In this document: positions 6,279-9,620 of the stretch, in pieces
How the letters are laid out: the number at the start of each line of letters is the position of its first letter
Numbering within the stretch: position 1 is the stretch's first letter
Assembly: GCA_020697635.1 (NCBI GenBank)
Contig: JAEHCT010000037.1
Coordinates: 1-9,620, forward strand
DNA length: 9,620 bases
Direction of reading: 5' to 3'
Origin: Candidatus Bathyarchaeota archaeon
Lineage (GTDB): Archaea; Thermoproteota; Bathyarchaeia; TCS64
Made by a program: the position numbers and the translations under genes
The notes under the pieces: model-generated
The model's input: only the letters and a program-made list of their open reading frames with translations
What the model was told of the DNA's origin: nothing
The model's database searches: none

Positions 6279-7172
6279 ATGAGTGAAAGAATCACAAGGG
6301 CTCAGATACCGATGGGTGAGCTAACAATCACCCCTGGCAGCGCATGCCAAGGATGTGGAGCAGCTCTAGCAGCCAGGCTAGCCTTCAAGGCGCTTGGCTC
6401 CAACGTCATCAGGCACGGAATACCCTGTTGCCCTGACAGCACCACAAAGACTCCAAGGTTCAGTACAGTCTTTGAGGGCGGCGGCGCTCAACTCACAGGC
6501 ACAAGCCGCGGACTCAAGGCCATTGGCCGTGAGGACGTAATGGCTGTCGGGTTCTACGGCGACGGCGGCACATACGATATCGGCTTCCAAGGCCTGAGCG
6601 CCGCTGCGGAGCGGAACGAGAACATAATGGTCATCACCAAGGACAACGAGGCCTACATGAACACCGGCAACCAGCGCAGCGGGGCCACCCCCAAGTACGC
6701 TAGGACAAGCACCAACCCGGTGGGTCCCCGGAGCAGGGGAAAGCCGAGGCCCAAGAAGAACATCCCGTTCATCTTCGCGGCCCACTACGTTCCCTACGTC
6801 GGCACCGCCAGCGTGGGCTTCCCGGAGGATCTCATATCCAAGGTCAACTACATGAAGACCATCAAGGGCTTCAGGATGCTCATCATCCAGAGCCCCTGCC
6901 CGGTAGGCTGGAGGTATGACCCTGCGAAGACCATCGAGATAGCCCGAGCCAGCGTCCAGAGCGGCATCTGGCCTCTGTACGAGATCATGGACGGCAAAAC
7001 GTTCAAGCTGAACTACAAGCCCAAAGAGCTGAAGCCCGTGACGGAGTACCTCACCCCACAGGCGAGGTTCCGCCACATGACCGAGGAAGAGGTCGCCGAC
7101 ATCCAGGAGACCGCCACCGCTAGTTGGGAGAACCTCCTCAAAGCGGACGAGATGGGCAGACTAATCATCTAA
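6279..7172 (+). CDS. porB: 2-oxoacid:ferredoxin oxidoreductase, beta subunit
   Basis: The protein has 297 residues, in the normal range for the beta subunit. It carries the thiamine diphosphate domain: CQGCG (C23 and C26), GIPCCPDST (C50/C51), the GDG motif at 94-96 and DNEAYMNTG (122-130), which supplies the Mg2+ and cofactor ligands (D95, N123), and SPCPVGW (205-211, C207). C23, C26, C50 or C51, and C207 are the likely ligands of the proximal [4Fe-4S] cluster that passes electrons to the delta domain. The C-terminal part has IWPLYEI (230-236) and TEYLTPQARFRHM (255-267), which are family features and fit a pyruvate-type rather than a 2-oxoglutarate-type enzyme. It is last in the operon, 26 bases after alpha, and T-rich sequence follows directly. 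The doublet C50-C51 leaves the exact ligand open. Confidence 0.92.
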   Translation: MSERITRAQIPMGELTITPGSACQGCGAALAARLAFKALGSNVIRHGIPCCPDSTTKTPRFSTVFEGGGAQLTGTSRGLKAIGREDVMAVGFYGDGGTYDIGFQGLSAAAERNENIMVITKDNEAYMNTGNQRSGATPKYARTSTNPVGPRSRGKPRPKKNIPFIFAAHYVPYVGTASVGFPEDLISKVNYMKTIKGFRMLIIQSPCPVGWRYDPAKTIEIARASVQSGIWPLYEIMDGKTFKLNYKPKELKPVTEYLTPQARFRHMTEEEVADIQETATASWENLLKADEMGRLII

Positions 7173-7178
7173 GCCTAC

Positions 7179-7196
7179 CTCCTTTTCTATATTTTA
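7179..7196 (+). terminator. Pyrimidine/T-rich terminator of the oxidoreductase operon
   Basis: CTCCTTTTCTATATTTTA starts seven bases after the beta stop codon. T-rich stretches like this serve as archaeal terminators. The same AT-rich block runs into the promoter of the next gene. Confidence 0.45.
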
Positions 7197-7210
7197 TAAT
7201 CAAGTTTATA
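7192..7210 (+). promoter_or_regulatory. Promoter region of the MFS transporter
   Basis: Two TATA-like sequences are present: TTTTATAAT at 7192-7200 and TTTATA at 7205-7210. The second predicts a transcript start near 7234, giving a leader of roughly 48 bases before the TTG at 7282; the first predicts a slightly longer leader. This would separate the transporter from the oxidoreductase operon. Confidence 0.4.
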
Positions 7211-7236
7211 CAACAGCCCACTCATTCGATGGGGTA

Positions 7237-7278
7237 ATGGCGTCGCCCGTCATCTTATCGACGGGGTTGGAGGAGTAG
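7237..7278 (+). CDS. Possible 13-codon upstream ORF in the MFS leader
   Basis: ATG at 7237 reads MASPVILSTGLEE and stops with TAG at 7276-7278. Its last codons contain the GGAGGAG ribosome binding site (7269-7275) of the transporter, which starts three bases after this stop. The TATA box at 7205-7210 would start the transcript only a few bases before this ATG, so it could be translated leaderlessly. It may couple to, or control access to, the transporter start, but an ORF this short can arise by chance. Confidence 0.25.
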   Translation: MASPVILSTGLEE

Positions 7279-7281
7279 TGA

Positions 7282-8466
7282 TTGACCGGAGACAGCGTGT
7301 TCAGGCACAGAAGGATAATCGTCGGAGGGTTCCTGGCCCTAGCCACCCTGAACCTCATGAACAGCGCGTATAGCAACGTTCTTGAGACCATAAAGGCCGA
7401 GATGGGGCTCAGCTACACCCAGTCTGGAGCGCTGATGTCCGCCTACTTCGTGGGGTACATGCTGGGCCAGATACCTTGGGGCATGCTCGCCGACAGCAGG
7501 GGAAGCAGGCCCACTATAACCCTCAGCGTCCTAGGGATCTCTGCGTCCACCATGCTGTTTGGGCTGAGCCACACCGTGGCGTTCGCCATGGCCTCGAGGT
7601 TCCTCTCCGGCCTCTTGGGCGCAGGGATCTTCGTGCCCAGCGTCCGGCTCGTCTCGGCGTGGTTCAACTCAGAGGAACGAGGAACGGCTCTGGGGGTTCT
7701 GAACATAGGGGGCAGCGTGGGCCTCGTAGCCGCGTCGTGGGCGGTGCCACTGATAAGCATGGACGCCGGGTGGAGGCTAACCATCAGGTCCGCCGGAGTC
7801 ATAGGCGTCGCGGCGGGAGTAGCTGTGTGGTTCCTCCTAAGGGACAGGGATGACCCCAATAACAGAGGGCTAAACCTGTCAAGCCTACCCTTCAGGGATA
7901 GAGACTTCTGGCTCCTGGCCCTTACCCAGTTCATCAGGCTCGGCAGCTACTACACTCTCATCGCTTGGCTGCCCCTGGTTCTCAAGGAGGAGTATGGCCT
8001 TAGCGTCGTGGCGACTAGTGGCGCCTTCTCCCTGTTCAACTTGGCCGGCATGCTGTCGAACCCGTTGGGCGGCGTGGTCTCTGACAGGGTGGGTAAGAGG
8101 AGCGTCCTTATGGCCAGCTTCGCCTTTTTGGGCTTGGACGTGTTGCTCTTCGCGGGGCGGCTGACCGGGTTATGGGTGTACTTCGCCGTCCTCGTATTGG
8201 GCTGGTTCATCAACTTCGTCAGGAGCCCTTCATTCACCATAATATCCGATGTTTTCGGCACCGAGGCGGCTGGCAGCATCTCGGGGGTGCACAACACCTT
8301 CGCGTCCCTCGGAGCGCTGGTCCTACCCTACACCCTAGGCTTCATAAGGGACTACACCCTGAGCTACCGCCTCGGATGGCTCTCCGTCTCCTTATTCATG
8401 TTCATCGGCGTCGGCCTCTTCAGCCTAGTAAGGGCGCCAGAGCGGGGGGCTTCTGGTAATTATTAA
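7282..8466 (+). CDS. MFS transporter, complete, 12 membrane helices
   Basis: The protein has 394 residues, the standard size. Twelve hydrophobic segments lie at about 11-30, 48-68, 78-96, 99-120, 135-156, 166-187, 208-230, 243-264, 274-292, 296-315, 333-352 and 364-383. The MFS cytoplasmic signature between helices 2 and 3 is GMLADSRGSRP (67-77), and its second-half copy between helices 8 and 9 is GGVVSDRVGKRS (263-274). GYMLGQIPWGMLAD (58-71) and WFNSEERGTALGVLN (127-141) are typical of anion or organic-acid facilitators, but the substrate is not determined. The TTG at 7282 is the start: GGAGGAG lies six bases upstream and an in-frame TGA (7279-7281) sits directly before it. It probably has its own promoter at 7192-7210. 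Proximity to the oxidoreductase suggests, but does not show, transport of a related organic acid. Confidence 0.9.
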   Translation: MTGDSVFRHRRIIVGGFLALATLNLMNSAYSNVLETIKAEMGLSYTQSGALMSAYFVGYMLGQIPWGMLADSRGSRPTITLSVLGISASTMLFGLSHTVAFAMASRFLSGLLGAGIFVPSVRLVSAWFNSEERGTALGVLNIGGSVGLVAASWAVPLISMDAGWRLTIRSAGVIGVAAGVAVWFLLRDRDDPNNRGLNLSSLPFRDRDFWLLALTQFIRLGSYYTLIAWLPLVLKEEYGLSVVATSGAFSLFNLAGMLSNPLGGVVSDRVGKRSVLMASFAFLGLDVLLFAGRLTGLWVYFAVLVLGWFINFVRSPSFTIISDVFGTEAAGSISGVHNTFASLGALVLPYTLGFIRDYTLSYRLGWLSVSLFMFIGVGLFSLVRAPERGASGNY

Positions 8467-8471
8467 TAAAC
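8462..8471 (+). promoter_or_regulatory. TATA box for the zinc-ribbon membrane protein
   Basis: ATTAATAAAC overlaps the stop codon of the MFS gene and predicts a transcript start near 8493, giving a leader of about 13 bases. A weak AGGGTG (8493-8498) sits just before the ATG at 8506. Read-through from the MFS gene is also possible. Confidence 0.35.
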
Positions 8472-8505
8472 CAGTGTTCTGATCGTCTCATTAGGGTGTA
8501 AGCAC

Positions 8506-8988
8506 ATGCCATACTGTCCAAACTGCGGCGAAGAGATCAGCGAGGATGACGAGTACTGCTCCAAGTGTAGGTACTCACTGAAAGGGAGGCCGGTAAGGCG
8601 CGTCCGTAGACGCGACGAGAAGGATGAGAAAGACGAGAAGCGCGAGGAAGAAGACGAGAAAGCCGCAATCATGGGCGGGCTGGTGGTGATCTGGCTCGGC
8701 CTGAGCTTCCTCCTCCAGAATGCGGGCATACTTGGGTGGGCCGACTTCGGAGGCGTCTTCCTGCTTGGGTTGGGGCTCATCATAGTATTCAGGGGGCTGT
8801 GGGCTTACAGCCAGTCGGGGGTCTTCGAACACGGCTTCGGGTACGTCGTGGGAGGCGGCTTCGTCGCCCTCATAGGCGCAGGCATATCCTTCGACCTTGA
8901 TGAATGGTGGCCCGTTCTCCTCATCGCCTTGGGGCTCGTCGTCGTCGTGAGAGCCCTGATGGCTAGATCCGAGAACCCGCTACCCTAG
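8506..8988 (+). CDS. Zinc-ribbon membrane protein, four hydrophobic segments
   Basis: The protein has 160 residues. The N-terminus is a compact zinc ribbon, CPNCG (C4, C7) with YCSKC (C18, C21). A basic patch (27-36) and a highly charged DEKDEK-type linker (37-52) follow. Four hydrophobic stretches then occur at about 55-73, 78-97, 112-128 and 135-150. The pattern VVIWLGLSFLLQNAG followed by a GLGLIIVFRG-type helix, then the same layout again (GGGFVALIGAG; PVLLIALGLVVV), suggests two repeats of a helix pair, as in LiaI/LiaF-like or DUF5668-type membrane segments. These zinc-ribbon membrane proteins are common in archaea and lack a defined function; membrane sensing or regulation is a guess. 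It overlaps the converging minus-strand gene by nine bases at its 3' end. Confidence 0.78.
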   Translation: MPYCPNCGEEISEDDEYCSKCRYSLKGRPVRRVRRRDEKDEKDEKREEEDEKAAIMGGLVVIWLGLSFLLQNAGILGWADFGGVFLLGLGLIIVFRGLWAYSQSGVFEHGFGYVVGGGFVALIGAGISFDLDEWWPVLLIALGLVVVVRALMARSENPLP

Positions 8989-9620
8989 AGCCCAGCCGAA
9001 GACAACCCTGTAGAGCACGTGCTCCAGCACCGTCAGAGGCCGGTCCCTGCCGAACACCCTGAAATAGTTGTTCCCCATCGCCTCGACGAGGTCCCCTATC
9101 TCGTACCTCGGGAACAACGGGGTCGAGACTATTAGGCGCCCCCACTCGCCGCGCCTAAGCTCATGGAGCATCTTAACGTCTTCCCCGGCCCTCACCTCGA
9201 AGTAGTAGAGATCGTAGTTGGGCACCCAGTAGGGGAGGGCATCCATCTGCTGGCCGAAAGCCCCCTCTGTGGCTGTGTACATCTCCACGACGGGGCAGTC
9301 GCCGTACAGCCTCCTCAGCCAGGGAGCGTACCTGGTCTGGATCTTTGCTACGCTTGTGCTGAAGATCACCCTCAGGCCCCAGAGGTCCCGGGGGAGGACG
9401 CTGTGCCGTTTCTCAAGGTAGCGCGCGAACCCCGTCTGGACGGGGGCGACGCCCATGACAGTCACGATGTCCACGTCCTTGGCTTCCTGATAGATGTACT
9501 CGTACCGTGTCTCCCAGCCCTCCTCGGAGAGGTCCGAGTCCAGGGCGTCGATCTCCTCCTGACGGGGGACAAGCCGCAGCCCCGCCATCATGGGGTTCAG
9601 CTTGGCGTAGGTGCCTGAGC
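8980..9620 (-). CDS. GH3-like adenylate-forming protein, C-terminal part (5' end outside window)
   Basis: The minus-strand frame is open to the window edge, so the tandem ATG codons at 9591 and 9588 are internal and about 212 residues are visible. Numbering from the ATG at 9591, VVEMYTATEGAFG (101-113) matches the conserved 'Y.xSEG' motif of GH3 and other ANL adenylating enzymes, GRLIVSTPLFPRYEIGDLVEA (151-171) matches their core strand and 'R..GD.V' motif, and FGRDRP (180-185) is the hinge motif. The family joins carboxylic acids to amino acids or CoA through an acyl-adenylate. The protein ends only 20 residues after the hinge (GRD, 181-183), with YRVVFGW near the end, so the usual C-terminal lid domain of roughly 100 residues is missing or very reduced. 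No continuation is seen in the other minus-strand frames. Its last three codons overlap the stop region of the zinc-ribbon gene. Assignment to GH3 rather than another ANL branch is from memory of motifs. Confidence 0.7.
   Translation of the reverse strand, partial: SGTYAKLNPMMAGLRLVPRQEEIDALDSDLSEEGWETRYEYIYQEAKDVDIVTVMGVAPVQTGFARYLEKRHSVLPRDLWGLRVIFSTSVAKIQTRYAPWLRRLYGDCPVVEMYTATEGAFGQQMDALPYWVPNYDLYYFEVRAGEDVKMLHELRRGEWGRLIVSTPLFPRYEIGDLVEAMGNNYFRVFGRDRPLTVLEHVLYRVVFGWALG

Noticed and set aside
6272..6286. ATG with better ribosome binding site spacing before the beta subunit
   Set aside because: It closes after four codons in another frame and cannot produce the beta subunit.
6378..7076. 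232-residue minus-strand ORF opposite the beta subunit
   Set aside because: The plus strand holds the complete cofactor and cluster motifs; the minus translation has no family features.
9163..9618. 151-residue plus-strand ORF opposite the GH3-like gene
   Set aside because: Composition typical of an antisense shadow; the minus strand has the conserved YTATEG and PRYEIGD motifs.

Overview
The window looks archaeal. The evidence is TATA-type promoter elements about 27 bases upstream of likely transcript starts, at least one probably leaderless GTG start, mixed Shine-Dalgarno and leaderless initiation, oligo-T terminators, frequent GTG/TTG starts, a stand-alone eRF1/Pelota-like protein, and a multisubunit ferredoxin-dependent 2-oxoacid oxidoreductase. 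Coding regions are GC-rich and the intergenic regions are clearly AT-rich. I cannot fix the lineage by eye; an anaerobic archaeon is the most I would claim.

Layout. (1) 1-669 (+): C-terminal half of an MFS transporter cut by the window edge. (2) 693-1382 (+): a release-factor-like protein with eRF1/Pelota domain 2 and 3 similarity but no codon-recognition domain, with its own TATA box. (3) 1383-1768: an AT-rich gap with no convincing gene but with nested inverted repeats that could fold into a structured RNA. (4) 4045 down to 1769 (-): a two-gene operon, MoxR-type AAA+ ATPase followed with no gap by a VWA-domain protein. (5) 4046-4263: a divergent promoter region with two tandem TATA boxes facing right. 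(6) 4264-7172 (+): a three-gene operon for a pyruvate-type 2-oxoacid:ferredoxin oxidoreductase, in the order fused gamma-delta, alpha, beta. (7) 7282-8466 (+): a complete 12-helix MFS transporter with a possible short upstream ORF. (8) 8506-8988 (+): a small zinc-ribbon membrane protein. (9) 9620-8980 (-): C-terminal part of a GH3-like adenylate-forming protein, overlapping the previous gene tail to tail by 9 bases.

How they fit together. The oxidoreductase genes form one enzyme that interconverts a 2-oxoacid plus CoA with an acyl-CoA, CO2 and reduced ferredoxin. The MoxR-VWA pair is probably a chaperone-like remodelling module. It is transcribed divergently from the oxidoreductase, but nothing in the sequence proves that it acts on it. 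The points most worth checking are the structured intergenic element at 1441-1597, the loss of the Walker B aspartate in the MoxR ATPase, the release-factor-like protein with an RGQ tripeptide where GGQ would fall, and the apparently missing C-terminal lid domain of the GH3-like protein. I do not see a clearly new multi-gene system.
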